Part shown: piece after piece, positions 30,442 through 40,542 of the stretch
Layout of the letters: every line of letters begins with the position of its first letter
How positions within the stretch are numbered: position 1 is the stretch's first letter
DNA from: a virus
DNA length: 64,000 nt
Strand: one strand, 5' to 3'
IMG/VR virus record: IMGVR_UViG_3300042453_004282
Span: 1-64,000 of that record
Notes under the pieces: generated by a model
The model's input: the letters and a program-made list of their open reading frames with translations, nothing else
The model's database searches: none
Told to the model about the DNA's origin: nothing
Position numbers and translations under genes: made by a program

Positions 30442-32048
30442 TGTCATCGCTCAAAAACAAACTCTACTACTTAATTGAAGGCCAGATTCCAGAATATCTT
30501 CGGAATAGTTATCCGAAGTTTGTGGATTTCTTGGTTGCGTACTATCAATTTCTAGAAGAGAACCACGAAGTCAATAACATTCTGCTCAATTCAAAAAAGA
30601 ACTCGGATATTGACTTGACGATGGATTTGTTTGTTGAGCAGTATAAGAAGCAATATGGATATGACTTTCCAGATTCTTCATTGATTGAACGGAGACGGCT
30701 GATCAAATTCTTGAATCAGTATTATGATGTCAAGGGATCAGAAAATGCGGCAGAACTGTTCTTCCGCATGATGTACAATGATGACATCACGATTCAATAT
30801 CCCGGCGATTATGTGCTCCGTCCGTCTGACAATGTATGGAGAACCAAATTCACCATCAAGGTGGATACGGATTATGATCAAATCAGTGCGAGTGCAAATG
30901 CGCTGAGACCGTATCCAATCTCCACTGACCTGTTTTCACTCGAAAACAACACGATTACGCTCCGGTTCAAGATACTCGAAAATGGGAAGTTGGTAGATCG
31001 TTCGTACACCTTTGGGTGCGTAAATGCTGCGCGCATCTCCACCAACATTCAGTACACGGAAGATGGTAGACCGATTGCATTGTATGCGTTGGAACTCGAC
31101 ATTCCACGCACCATTAGCACTCGCACTATCAACGCGCTGATGATGGCTCGCGCCTACAAAAATGTCGTATGGGTGACGGCGGAAGATGCAGCCGGGGCAC
31201 AAAAGACCTATGGCTTTTTGTCTCAACAGTTGGTCGATTATACGATCAATACCGGTGGCGAAGATTTCAAGTTGCGTGATACCTTTTTGATTGAGCGCAC
31301 GGAGGATAGCGAGTATCCCATACCCGCCGAAGTGTACAACACAGGAATTATGCGGGTGAAGGCGCTTAAAAAAATCGATGTGGAAGAGTATTTTGCACAG
31401 AACTATACCCTTGGAAAAAACTACACCGTTGCTGACACCGAAGGCGTTATTCGGTCCTTGTCGTTCCTGTCAACAGGACATCGATACGACATCAAGGACA
31501 CGTATTTTGCCGAAGACTATAATTTGGAAGGCACCTATACGATTTTCAACACATTCAGCACCATATTGGAAAATCCGCGTGAAGTAGGTTCTGATGCGCT
31601 AGTAACTCTGACCGTTGGGTATATTCATCAACATCCGGGAGCATGGGTATCCAGCGCGTCCTTTCCGTCAGATGTCAATAAGTTGCAGGATAATTACTAC
31701 TATCAGGCATATTCGTATAATATCCAGACAAAAAATACACCATTTGTCAGATGGAAAGACATTTATGAGCGAAATGCCCATCCGGCTGGGTTCAAGGTAT
31801 TTGGTGAATTGTTAACCGAAATGACCTTTAGCCTATATCCGGTAGAAATCATATCTGATATAGAATTAATCAACATCACCGAAGACGAGACATTCAAGCC
31901 TATTAGTGATGAAGTATCGGGTGCAATTTATGCGGTTGATTTCTTCATGCCATTCCCAGCCTATACATCTGGCGATCAACAGACCTTTGGTATGGTGAAG
32001 GTAATCGAAGATGCCGTCCTCGTTGAAGATTCTGTAAATTCCGTATAA
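30441..32048 (+). CDS. Baseplate/tail structural protein (535 aa)
   Basis: The N-terminal segment IPEYLRNSYPKFVDFLVAYY, then QFLEE, is the recognisable start of large baseplate-associated proteins in cyanophage-type T4 relatives. It is followed by IERRRLIKFLNQYYDVKGSENAAELFFRMMYND, a helical domain. The rest is beta-rich with no named fold. The gene follows gp6 with a TAATG overlap, the usual position of wedge components that play the gp7 role. I cannot match it to a T4 gene. Late promoter TATAAATA at its 3' end restarts transcription for the next genes. Confidence 0.72.
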   Translation: MSSLKNKLYYLIEGQIPEYLRNSYPKFVDFLVAYYQFLEENHEVNNILLNSKKNSDIDLTMDLFVEQYKKQYGYDFPDSSLIERRRLIKFLNQYYDVKGSENAAELFFRMMYNDDITIQYPGDYVLRPSDNVWRTKFTIKVDTDYDQISASANALRPYPISTDLFSLENNTITLRFKILENGKLVDRSYTFGCVNAARISTNIQYTEDGRPIALYALELDIPRTISTRTINALMMARAYKNVVWVTAEDAAGAQKTYGFLSQQLVDYTINTGGEDFKLRDTFLIERTEDSEYPIPAEVYNTGIMRVKALKKIDVEEYFAQNYTLGKNYTVADTEGVIRSLSFLSTGHRYDIKDTYFAEDYNLEGTYTIFNTFSTILENPREVGSDALVTLTVGYIHQHPGAWVSSASFPSDVNKLQDNYYYQAYSYNIQTKNTPFVRWKDIYERNAHPAGFKVFGELLTEMTFSLYPVEIISDIELINITEDETFKPISDEVSGAIYAVDFFMPFPAYTSGDQQTFGMVKVIEDAVLVEDSVNSV

Positions 32049-32051
32049 ATA
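32044..32051 (+). promoter_or_regulatory. T4-type late promoter (TATAAATA)
   Basis: Perfect TATAAATA overlapping the preceding stop, 22 nt before the next ATG (32074), which also has a strong AAGGAG site. Confidence 0.75.
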
Positions 32052-32073
32052 AATACAACCTTAAGGAGTTGCT

Positions 32074-32520
32074 ATGCAAGAGTCGCTTTTTGTTCAGGGA
32101 ACCCTCCATATTACGCTGCGAGATGAGAATGGCAATATTCTGGTCGAGCGGATCCACAAGAATCTTGTAGTGTCGCTGGGTTTGGCGCATATGGCGGCTC
32201 GCCTCGTTGGCAACACCCCAGCCGTGATGAGCCATATGGAACTTGGCACCGGGACAACGGTCGTCACATCAGGAGACACGGCATTAGCGTCCCGAATTGT
32301 GGACTCCAGAACGGCTTTAGCTGCATTTACTTCCACAGACTCAACAATCACGGCTGAGTGTGAATTTGGCCCCGGAATTGGATCCGGCCCCGTGTCGGAG
32401 GCTGGAATCTTTAACGCAGCGTCAAGCGGCACGATGCTTTGCCGCAGCGTCTTTCCTGTTATCAACAAGTCGGCGCTAGATACACTAACGATCCAGTGGT
32501 ACATTACCCTCTCTGCATAA
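32074..32520 (+). CDS. Putative baseplate or fibre-attachment protein (148 aa)
   Basis: Beta-rich small protein. It begins LHITLRDENGNILVERIHKN and has MELGTGTTVVTSGDTALASRIV, then EAGIFNAASSGTMLCRSVF and a final strand DTLTIQWYITL. The 'GTG.....D..L......EAGIFNA..G...R..F' pattern recurs in tail-fibre or baseplate accessory proteins of several phages. A good ribosome site and a perfect late promoter precede it. No enzymatic motif. Position between wedge genes suggests a wedge or fibre-adaptor role. Confidence 0.68.
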   Translation: MQESLFVQGTLHITLRDENGNILVERIHKNLVVSLGLAHMAARLVGNTPAVMSHMELGTGTTVVTSGDTALASRIVDSRTALAAFTSTDSTITAECEFGPGIGSGPVSEAGIFNAASSGTMLCRSVFPVINKSALDTLTIQWYITLSA

Positions 32521-32524
32521 TACC

Positions 32525-34645
32525 ATGAGTTTGTTTATTACCCCCAGCGTTGCTCGACATGAAATAGCGCGGTCGTTTTACCGAGATGTGATTGCGGAAA
32601 ACGACCGGTATTATGTGTTTGTCGGTAAGACTGACACATGGGGAACTGGTGACACCCCGGAAGACCCGGAGGACACGCGAGCGTACTTTGCCGACGCGCA
32701 CACCAACATGCTGCTGGCAAAGAAGGTTACGCCGGGGCCAAATGATATCGTGTACATGGTACATCGTTATGGGTGGGAATCTGGCACCGTATACACGGCA
32801 TATGGGGATGATGTCGAGCTATACGACAACTATGAGGATGTCCCCAAGAATTTCTATGTGATGACGGATGAATACAACATCTACAAGTGCCTGTTCAATA
32901 ATGATGGGGAACCCTCCACAGAAAAACCAACCAGCACGGATCCATACAACTCTGCCGTGGAAGTATTGTCTGACGGTTACATCTGGAAGTTCATGTATCA
33001 AGTTCCTGTCATGGACCGCCTTCGCTTTCTGACTTCTGAATATATTCCGGTACGGAATGTATCCGATGGAGTGAATTTCGATGTGAACGGCGTGTTGGAG
33101 AGTGTCGTCATCCAGAATGCTGGTGCTGGTTATGTAGACCCCTATGCAATCATAGAGGGCGATGGGTACAAGCCGCAGCCACTAGTTATTGATTACGCCT
33201 CGGTGGGGGAAACCTACGATTATGCGATTCAGTATGTCGGCCACTACTTTGAGACGGGCGACAAAGTGCTGTATTCAAAGGGGTCTGGCGCCGCATTTGG
33301 AGGACTGACGAACAACACGGTGTATTACATCATCAAGGTTGACGCTGACAATTTCAAAATTGCAGCATCTCGCACGAATGCAGAAAGCAATATTGCGATC
33401 CCTATCACGGCAGCATCTGGCACCAATCATCGCTTCATCTTGATTGGAGATGAAGTTGAGATTGTGACAGACGGGTTTGGTTCAATCGCACAGGTGAATA
33501 TCATCAACTCGTACCGTGGCTATAGCACGGCGAGGATCACGATGTATGATGCGGACACTGCGCCGCTCAGTGGCACGGAATATTTGGGGACCATCACCAC
33601 CACAACGAATAGTAATGTGGTGCTCGGTGTTGGGACTGCATTTACCACACAACTGGCGGAAAACCGAACCCTCGTCAACACGAACAACGAGATTATTGGA
33701 ATTGTTGCCAACATCACATCAAACACCCAACTGGAATTGATTGCCCCGGCTACCGTGGAAATTAATGCAGGAGCATATAGCTCGTTTGCTGGAAGCGGGT
33801 TTGAAGGAACCGTCCTGTTACAACCAGAAACGGCAAACTTAATCAACGAACAGGTTGTGCAGTCTGCAATTCATGGCGCGGTATTTCGGATTGACATTCT
33901 CGCGCCGGGAACGGACTATTCTTCATCTGGCACCTATATCACGCCGTATGGCGATGGGGATAGCTTGGTAGTCACCCCGGTAGTGGTCGATGGAGAAATC
34001 ACACAGGTGACGATTGATCATCCCGGAAAAAACTACAATCGGGTGCGGTTGGCGCCGTCCAGTACCATCGGAGACGATGCAGAATTCTACGCGCATGTTG
34101 GCCCTCAAGGTGGACACGGATCCAACATTGCAAGGGAATTGCTTGCAACGACGATATGCATCGCAACCACGATAAATACGGATAATGTAGACTTGTTTGT
34201 TGACAACGACTACCGACAAGTGGGATTGCTCAAAAATCCCAAGCAGTATAGTCAAATTCAAGACACAGACATTGGGTATTTTACCCAGAATACCGGAACA
34301 GCGTGTTTTGTCATTCAAGTGCCCGCCGCGCAGTACGACAGTTATGATGCGGATGATGAACTTGTGGCGTCAAATGGCGCACTCTATCGCGTAGTCACGA
34401 AGCGGTATGATATTGACGCAGACCGCTACAATATCTATCTCTCATATATTGAGGGTGACAAGGAAATGAGCACTAGTGTGCTATTGAACAACAGCACCAA
34501 TGGAGCCTTATCACTCCAAGTTCTCGGCGTCACGCGCCCAGAGTTTGACAAGCAAACAGGCACCATCATTTACCTGAAGAATTCTGAAGCTATCCCCAGA
34601 TCGGCGCAACAGATTGAAACCGTAAAACTCTTCTTACAATTCTAA
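32525..34645 (+). CDS. gp8: Baseplate wedge protein gp8-like, enlarged (706 aa)
   Basis: The N-terminal about 180 residues follow the T4 gp8 pattern: NDRYYVFVGKTDTW, a PxDP segment, KKVTPGPNDIVYMV, YGWESGTVY, FYVMTDEYNIYKCL, PSTEKPT and DGYIWKFMYQVPVMDRLRF...YIPV. T4 gp8 is 334 aa; this version carries long beta-rich insertions. One of them (nt 33572-33795, around residues 350-424) has the GVGTAF...IIGIVANITSNTQLEL pattern shared with the inserts in the gp53-like protein. Gp8 connects wedges to gp10 and gp7 in T4. The gene starts 4 nt after the previous stop. Confidence 0.78.
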   Translation: MSLFITPSVARHEIARSFYRDVIAENDRYYVFVGKTDTWGTGDTPEDPEDTRAYFADAHTNMLLAKKVTPGPNDIVYMVHRYGWESGTVYTAYGDDVELYDNYEDVPKNFYVMTDEYNIYKCLFNNDGEPSTEKPTSTDPYNSAVEVLSDGYIWKFMYQVPVMDRLRFLTSEYIPVRNVSDGVNFDVNGVLESVVIQNAGAGYVDPYAIIEGDGYKPQPLVIDYASVGETYDYAIQYVGHYFETGDKVLYSKGSGAAFGGLTNNTVYYIIKVDADNFKIAASRTNAESNIAIPITAASGTNHRFILIGDEVEIVTDGFGSIAQVNIINSYRGYSTARITMYDADTAPLSGTEYLGTITTTTNSNVVLGVGTAFTTQLAENRTLVNTNNEIIGIVANITSNTQLELIAPATVEINAGAYSSFAGSGFEGTVLLQPETANLINEQVVQSAIHGAVFRIDILAPGTDYSSSGTYITPYGDGDSLVVTPVVVDGEITQVTIDHPGKNYNRVRLAPSSTIGDDAEFYAHVGPQGGHGSNIARELLATTICIATTINTDNVDLFVDNDYRQVGLLKNPKQYSQIQDTDIGYFTQNTGTACFVIQVPAAQYDSYDADDELVASNGALYRVVTKRYDIDADRYNIYLSYIEGDKEMSTSVLLNNSTNGALSLQVLGVTRPEFDKQTGTIIYLKNSEAIPRSAQQIETVKLFLQF

Positions 34646-34650
34646 TTCTC

Positions 34651-37600
34651 ATGTCTATCAATTTACAGACTTCTCCCTACTACGACGATTTTTCCGAAGA
34701 GAAGAACTTTCACAGAATTCTCTTCAAGCCGGGATATGCCGTACAGGCGAGAGAGTTGACGCAATTACAGACAATTCTTCAAGAACAGATCAAGCGAGTT
34801 GGCAATCACATCTTCAAAGACGGATCGGTGGTCTTAGGGTGTGCTGAGACGTTTCAATTTGCGGTTCCGTATGTGAAGATTCTGCGAGAAGATCAGTTAG
34901 GTACAGTGATTGCTGATACCGCATTTCAATCGTTTGAGACGGCACTCGTTGGAGCCACGGTAACAAATGAAATTGGTGTATCCGCTACGTTGGTGTTGCT
35001 GTCTACCGATCCGAACGGTCAGCGCGTGTTGTATTTGAATTACCTCACTGCTGCGACGGATGGATCCGGTGAAACCGCGTTTTCTGCAAACGACATCCTG
35101 ACGATTGTTGATCTGAATGGCACAACGCTGACGCGGCGTTTCGTGGTGGCTGCTGGAACCACAGCCGTTGGAATCGGTTCACTCTATCGGATCGATGACG
35201 GTATTGTGTATGCACAGGGAAATTTCATCCGTCATACCGCGCAGACAAAAGTGCTGGACTATTTCAGTGGAACCCCCACTAAAAACGTAGGCTTTCGAAT
35301 TCTCGAAGAAGGGGTGACCTCGGATGACGATGTCACCTTACTAGACCCTGCTGCGGGTTCGTATAACTATGCAGCCCCCGGCGCAGATCGATACAAGCTT
35401 ACCACGCAACTCGAATCATATGCGCCAAATGTGACCCCAGACAGCGGGTTCTATCTGTTATTTGTGGTGGCTGATGGTGCCGTGAAGAGAGCATTCAATA
35501 AGCCGCAATATGCCGAACTTCAAAAGGCACTAGCACAACGCACCTTCGACGAGTCAGGCAACTATACAGTATCTGGCCTGAATGTGATGGTGCGCGAACA
35601 TCTGAAGACCGCCACGAACAACGGAAAGTACACGGCATCTCTCGGCGGAAATTCTTCCTTGCTGGTATATGGCGTTGAACCCGGTAAGGCGTATGTGGAA
35701 GGGTTTGAAGCCGATCTGAAGTCCACTGATTACCTAGAAGTCACCAAGGCCACAGACATCGCCACATTAGATGACAAGCTGATTAGCACGGCGTATGGAA
35801 ACTATGTGCTCGTCAATACGGTCTTGGGTGACTGGGATTTAACGGATGCCTGTTTGGCCGTGAATTTGAAAGCGGGGTCAAATGTGATTGCAAAGGCCAC
35901 CGTAGGTATGATTAAGTACCACAGCGGTTCTGTAGTGTCTGGCGTCTATCGCCTCTATCTACAGAATATTACGGTACAGGCGCCATATACAAGCGACGAC
36001 CTTTCCACGATTACCACCATCACGGACGAAGGAACAAATTCCTGCACGGTGTCTGGCACGTTCATGACGGAAGAGCCAACACTCGGCACTCTCATATTCC
36101 CTACGACGGCAAAGGCGGTGGTTGAATATGACACGAATTCCACGATCTACTTCTATTGGAAGAAGTGGAGTGGCAGTATCAATCCTTCCATCACGGTGTC
36201 TCTGACTGGCGCGGAAGAATGGCCACAGTCAGGCCCCCTGTCAGCGACAGACATCAAGGCAAATTTCATGGTGGTGAACAACAGCACGAACCAACCGGTA
36301 GACTTTACGACCAGTGGTTCATCGATTGTTATCACTGGCTCTTCCGCTACACTGACATTGGCGTCAGGGTCGGCGGCAAATCACACGGTGTATGGATTGG
36401 TTCGAATCAAGAACCAGAATGCGCTAAGTGTGTCCATTGAGCGTGGATGGTTGAAAGTAGATGGCACGACATTAACAGGACAAAGCGAAACGAACCTGTC
36501 GAATGGCGTCATCTACTTGGGTGTGTCAAATGCATACGATATCGAAGCCGTCTACGCCTACCCTTCATATACAGGACCGTCAGAGAATGCATTCCCAGCG
36601 ACCGAGAACTTCACGGGGTGGACGGATATTACCGCATTCTGCAACCTCGTCAACAACCAGAACGACAACTATTACGACACTTCATTCATTCGGTACACGG
36701 GTGGCTTGGACTTGACTACGCAGAAGATTGTGATCAAGTACCGGTATTTTCTGCGCTCGTCTAACAGCGGGTTCCTTAACAAAAATTCCTATGTTGGATG
36801 TTTGATTGACGCGGATCCACAGAATCCGACTACACCGCCGAGTGGCATGGAATACAAGTGGATTTACACCTATCAGCTACCCACATACAAAGTATCTGCC
36901 ACGGGCATCAGTTATGATCTCCGGGATGTGATTGACTTCAGACCATCAAAGGCGATTCGCGCTGGGTATAACGCAAACAGTTATGCCACCAGCCTCATCA
37001 TGTCAGCCACACACAACCTTGCGACCAGCTTCCAGAGTGGCATCTACCACCCAGATCCTGACCGCGAATTAACGACGACCTTCTCATACAACCTTCCGCG
37101 CATCGACAAGGTAGTCTTGACTCGGGATGGCGAATTCAAGGTATTGACCGGCATTTCTTCGTTGGAGCCACAAGCACCAAATGACGAAGCCCATGCCATG
37201 ACGCTCTGTGAAGTGCATTTGGCGCCATATCCGTCGTTGTCCACCTTTGTAGCAAAGACGACAGGGCGCGAAGATTACGCTTCGTTTGTGCGGCTTGTAG
37301 ACAACCGCAGATTCACTATGCGAGATATCGGAGATTTGGAGCAACGAATCAATCGGCTGGAATACTTCACCGCATTGTCTCTCATGGAAAATGCCGTGGC
37401 TAATTCAGCGATATTCGAAGATCCAAACGACACGACCAGTGATTTGTTGGTGAAGAAGGGCATCTTAGTGGACAACTTTGATGGCCACGCTACGGGTAAC
37501 ATCTATAACGAAGAGTATGCGGCGGCGGTGGATGTGAAGACGAAGCAGTTGCGTCCATCGTTCACCTTGCAACATGTAGAGTTTGAACACTTGAGTGGCG

Positions 37601-40371
37601 GTCATCTGTCAGGGCAGTCCGTGTTGACTGGCACTTCACACACTAGCACCACATTCATTCAAAATGCGATGGCGTCGAAGAGCCGAGTCTGCGGGAACGC
37701 AATCCTTGGCAATTACAAGAACGGAATCCTTCAGTTAGATCCACCTCAAGACATGTGGATGGATACTGAAGTACGTCCTGATGTACAAGTAAACTATCAG
37801 GGAAGCAACGATGGATGGGAGTTTAGCGAAACCCCCTTTAACATTCACTGGAATGGATGGCAGACGGTCTGGCAGGGCGTGGACATCACCACCGTCGCAA
37901 CAGTAACGATGGCGCCTACGGGAGTCAGCGAAATTCGCGGGTACAATGAATCTGCACAAGTCGTGAGCAATTTAACGCGCTCCATGATATTCTCTCAGCA
38001 ACTGCCAAACAACAACTTGCGCACCGTTGGTGTAAAGGTGTTTGACATCTCGGTGGTGCCATTTATCCGGCATCAAGTCGTGACCTTTATGGCATCGGGG
38101 CTGCAACCAAATACGATTGTAAAGGCGTATTTTGATAACGAAGAGGTGTCTGATCACTGCCGGTATTTTGTGCTGCCAACTGGAACGACAGTCAGCGACC
38201 TTCGCGAGTTGCCAACGGCTGAACTGATTTCTCAATATGAGACGGGTGCGACCCAATATGGCGACGATCTGGTAGTCAGCGCACAAGGGGAAATTGTTGG
38301 TCAATTCCTCATTCCAGAAAACACATTCAGAGCAGGTTCCAGAATTTTCAAGCTGGAAAATGCGGCGAGCACGACATTGGCAGCGGCGCAGTTTGTGGCG
38401 TCTGGCCTGTCTCAGATCAATGATGCCACGATCTCATCCACCCGCTTCTCGGATGTGCGGCAAGATTCATTGAATCTGGTGCAAAACGCGGTCATTGATC
38501 GACTGATTCTCAACAATCCTAGCACCTTTGATGCGGCTTCGTATGGTGACCCGATGGCCCAGACCTTCATCGTAGAGGGTGAAGTGGATGGCGTGATGAT
38601 CACGAAGGTTGACCTCTTTTTCAGAAAGAAGTCGTCATCAAAGAATATTACCATCCAACTGCGTGAAGTGGTAAATGGATATCCGGGGGGAAAAATTGTT
38701 CCTTTCAGCACGGTAACCCTTTCACCATCTCAAGTCGCAGTTAGCGAAATTTCGGATGTGGCCACATCCTTTGTGTTCGAGACTCCGGTCTTCTTGAAAA
38801 ACAATGTCGAGTATGCGATTGTTATCTTACCTGAAAATAATAACACGGCCTATGAAGTTTGGGTTTCCGAACTCGGGCAAAACACTCTCTTGACAGGTGA
38901 TCGCATCACTCAAAATCCGTCTGTTGGTGTGCTGTTTATTCCGAACAACAACACGGCGTGGACTGCATTGGAAGCGGAAGATCTCAAATTCACCTTGTGG
39001 AAGGGCGTATTTTCCACAGCAGAAACAACCGTCCTATTCAAGTCGGCGCCGATGGATTATTTGGCAATAGAAACGGAAAGCACACGAGCCCTAGTTCCGG
39101 GTGATGTGATGACCGTCTATTCCACAATCACCGGCACAGAGGCTCCGCTTACAGGAACTATCACAGTGTCTGGCAACAGGGTAACGGGATCATCCACGAA
39201 CTTCAATCTTGAGGTTTCGATTGGTGATCGTCTTCGTGCCGTGCAGACTGGATTTACGGCAGCGGCGTTTGCCACCACGGAAATTACTGGAACCGGCTTT
39301 TCTACTCGTCTGCGCGCCAACGATGTGTTGTTTGATGGTGATACCTTCGTTGGCGTGATTGATACGGTCAACAGCGACACTGTGTTGACGCTGAAAGACG
39401 CCGCGCCAATCAGTGGATCGCTGGTGGATCCTAAAGCACGGGTAATCGTTGGCATGGTGGCTGACATTGCAGCCACCGGAGAAGTGATCACGCTCGAAGA
39501 AAACTATCCAAACACGATGCCGTCCTCTGTTCAATATTTCAAGGATGCCTATGTTGGGCGAGGTATCGTAAAACATGTGTATGCAAATGAAGTGGCAGCA
39601 TATGTCACAGACGGAGGATTTGCCGCCGACGATACCTTCATCATTCGCCCTGCCATTTCTGGGGAAGTGTCTGATGTTGAGTACACGATTGCGGATGTGC
39701 TGAATAAGCCAGTGTCTGCGCTTGCTCCAAATTTTGGTACGCTTACCTTGGCACCAACCGCTACGGTTGATTTGCGGTATCGTATGATGGACGACAGTGG
39801 AAATCTGGCAGCTTCGTATGCGCCGATCAAAAACGGGGATACCTTGGAGTTGCATGATCCAGCCGTTGTCTATTCCTACTCAAATTTGATTAATGGCAAT
39901 ACCCACACGATGGAAATTCAGGCCAAGATTCGTAGTACCAGCCCTTCGATCAGTCCCACCATCGACCTGAGAAAGAGTGGAGTGGCTACGGTGCATAATC
40001 TGATTGGATCGGTAGAAGACGCTGCCACGGCGGTCTATATGACCAGAGCCGTTGCATTGGATGCCCCGGCAGATAATGTGCGCGTGTTCGTAGATGTGAA
40101 GCTTCCGGAAACAACCGAAATCAAGGTTTTTGCAAAGGTTCAATTAGTTGGAGACAATACGCCATTCAATGAACTGGATTGGGAGTATCAGTTGGAAGAA
40201 TTTGTGAAGCTTCCAAGAAATCGCCAGTCATTCCAAGAATATACGTATTTCCTGCCGACCAGTGAATTGGGGTTCCAGTTCTCAAAGTTTGCAATCAAGA
40301 TCGAAATGTACTCGGAAAATCCGTGTAAAGTGCCGCTTATCAAGAACTTCAGAGCGGTGGCCTTGATTTAA
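34651..40371 (+). CDS. Giant virion protein with DUF4815-type N-terminus (1,906 aa)
   Basis: The start DDFSEEKNFHRILFKPGYAV, then QARELTQLQTILQEQIKRVGNHIFKDGSVV, is the DUF4815 signature seen in the largest structural proteins of cyanophage-type T4 relatives. The body is beta-rich, with many Ser/Thr/Gly turns; a YHPDPDRELTTTFSYNLPRIDKVVLTRDG segment (about residue 795) and a helical DLEQRINRLEYFTALSLMEN segment (about 895) are landmarks. Near nt 39159-39420 it carries the recurring GSSTNF...VGVIDTVNSDTVLTL beta domain. By position it may fulfil the T4 gp10/gp9 roles of joining fibres to the wedge. Its stop overlaps the next ATG. Confidence 0.8.
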   Translation: MSINLQTSPYYDDFSEEKNFHRILFKPGYAVQARELTQLQTILQEQIKRVGNHIFKDGSVVLGCAETFQFAVPYVKILREDQLGTVIADTAFQSFETALVGATVTNEIGVSATLVLLSTDPNGQRVLYLNYLTAATDGSGETAFSANDILTIVDLNGTTLTRRFVVAAGTTAVGIGSLYRIDDGIVYAQGNFIRHTAQTKVLDYFSGTPTKNVGFRILEEGVTSDDDVTLLDPAAGSYNYAAPGADRYKLTTQLESYAPNVTPDSGFYLLFVVADGAVKRAFNKPQYAELQKALAQRTFDESGNYTVSGLNVMVREHLKTATNNGKYTASLGGNSSLLVYGVEPGKAYVEGFEADLKSTDYLEVTKATDIATLDDKLISTAYGNYVLVNTVLGDWDLTDACLAVNLKAGSNVIAKATVGMIKYHSGSVVSGVYRLYLQNITVQAPYTSDDLSTITTITDEGTNSCTVSGTFMTEEPTLGTLIFPTTAKAVVEYDTNSTIYFYWKKWSGSINPSITVSLTGAEEWPQSGPLSATDIKANFMVVNNSTNQPVDFTTSGSSIVITGSSATLTLASGSAANHTVYGLVRIKNQNALSVSIERGWLKVDGTTLTGQSETNLSNGVIYLGVSNAYDIEAVYAYPSYTGPSENAFPATENFTGWTDITAFCNLVNNQNDNYYDTSFIRYTGGLDLTTQKIVIKYRYFLRSSNSGFLNKNSYVGCLIDADPQNPTTPPSGMEYKWIYTYQLPTYKVSATGISYDLRDVIDFRPSKAIRAGYNANSYATSLIMSATHNLATSFQSGIYHPDPDRELTTTFSYNLPRIDKVVLTRDGEFKVLTGISSLEPQAPNDEAHAMTLCEVHLAPYPSLSTFVAKTTGREDYASFVRLVDNRRFTMRDIGDLEQRINRLEYFTALSLMENAVANSAIFEDPNDTTSDLLVKKGILVDNFDGHATGNIYNEEYAAAVDVKTKQLRPSFTLQHVEFEHLSGGHLSGQSVLTGTSHTSTTFIQNAMASKSRVCGNAILGNYKNGILQLDPPQDMWMDTEVRPDVQVNYQGSNDGWEFSETPFNIHWNGWQTVWQGVDITTVATVTMAPTGVSEIRGYNESAQVVSNLTRSMIFSQQLPNNNLRTVGVKVFDISVVPFIRHQVVTFMASGLQPNTIVKAYFDNEEVSDHCRYFVLPTGTTVSDLRELPTAELISQYETGATQYGDDLVVSAQGEIVGQFLIPENTFRAGSRIFKLENAASTTLAAAQFVASGLSQINDATISSTRFSDVRQDSLNLVQNAVIDRLILNNPSTFDAASYGDPMAQTFIVEGEVDGVMITKVDLFFRKKSSSKNITIQLREVVNGYPGGKIVPFSTVTLSPSQVAVSEISDVATSFVFETPVFLKNNVEYAIVILPENNNTAYEVWVSELGQNTLLTGDRITQNPSVGVLFIPNNNTAWTALEAEDLKFTLWKGVFSTAETTVLFKSAPMDYLAIETESTRALVPGDVMTVYSTITGTEAPLTGTITVSGNRVTGSSTNFNLEVSIGDRLRAVQTGFTAAAFATTEITGTGFSTRLRANDVLFDGDTFVGVIDTVNSDTVLTLKDAAPISGSLVDPKARVIVGMVADIAATGEVITLEENYPNTMPSSVQYFKDAYVGRGIVKHVYANEVAAYVTDGGFAADDTFIIRPAISGEVSDVEYTIADVLNKPVSALAPNFGTLTLAPTATVDLRYRMMDDSGNLAASYAPIKNGDTLELHDPAVVYSYSNLINGNTHTMEIQAKIRSTSPSISPTIDLRKSGVATVHNLIGSVEDAATAVYMTRAVALDAPADNVRVFVDVKLPETTEIKVFAKVQLVGDNTPFNELDWEYQLEEFVKLPRNRQSFQEYTYFLPTSELGFQFSKFAIKIEMYSENPCKVPLIKNFRAVALI

Positions 40372-40541
40372 TGAACGAATTTATTCGCGACACCGAATCG
40401 AAGGCGATTATAAATACCAATACCAAAGAGATTCATGCGAGGCGGCAATACAAGCAGCTAAAAGCTCGAATAGTCGCATTGGAACAAGAAATCGCCGCGC
40501 TGAAAACCCAAATACAAACTCTCATTTCCTCTAGAGGATAA
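40371..40541 (+). CDS. Small coiled-coil protein, RDTESKAIINT type (56 aa)
   Basis: ATG overlaps the stop of the giant protein (TAATG). It encodes MNEFIRDTESKAIINTNTKE followed by a coiled coil (KQLKARIVALEQEIAALKTQ) and ends one nucleotide before the next ATG. Proteins with an RDT..KAIINTD start and a coiled-coil end occur beside structural genes in many T4-like phages; their role is unknown. A TATAAATA (40409-40416) lies inside it and could serve the fibre gene downstream. Confidence 0.75.
   Translation: MNEFIRDTESKAIINTNTKEIHARRQYKQLKARIVALEQEIAALKTQIQTLISSRG
40409..40416 (+). promoter_or_regulatory. T4-type late promoter (TATAAATA) inside the small gene
   Basis: Perfect match, 126 nt upstream of the S74 fibre ATG. 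Might be chance inside ATT ATA AAT ACC codons, but the position before a fibre gene fits. Confidence 0.45.
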
Positions 40542-40542
40542 A

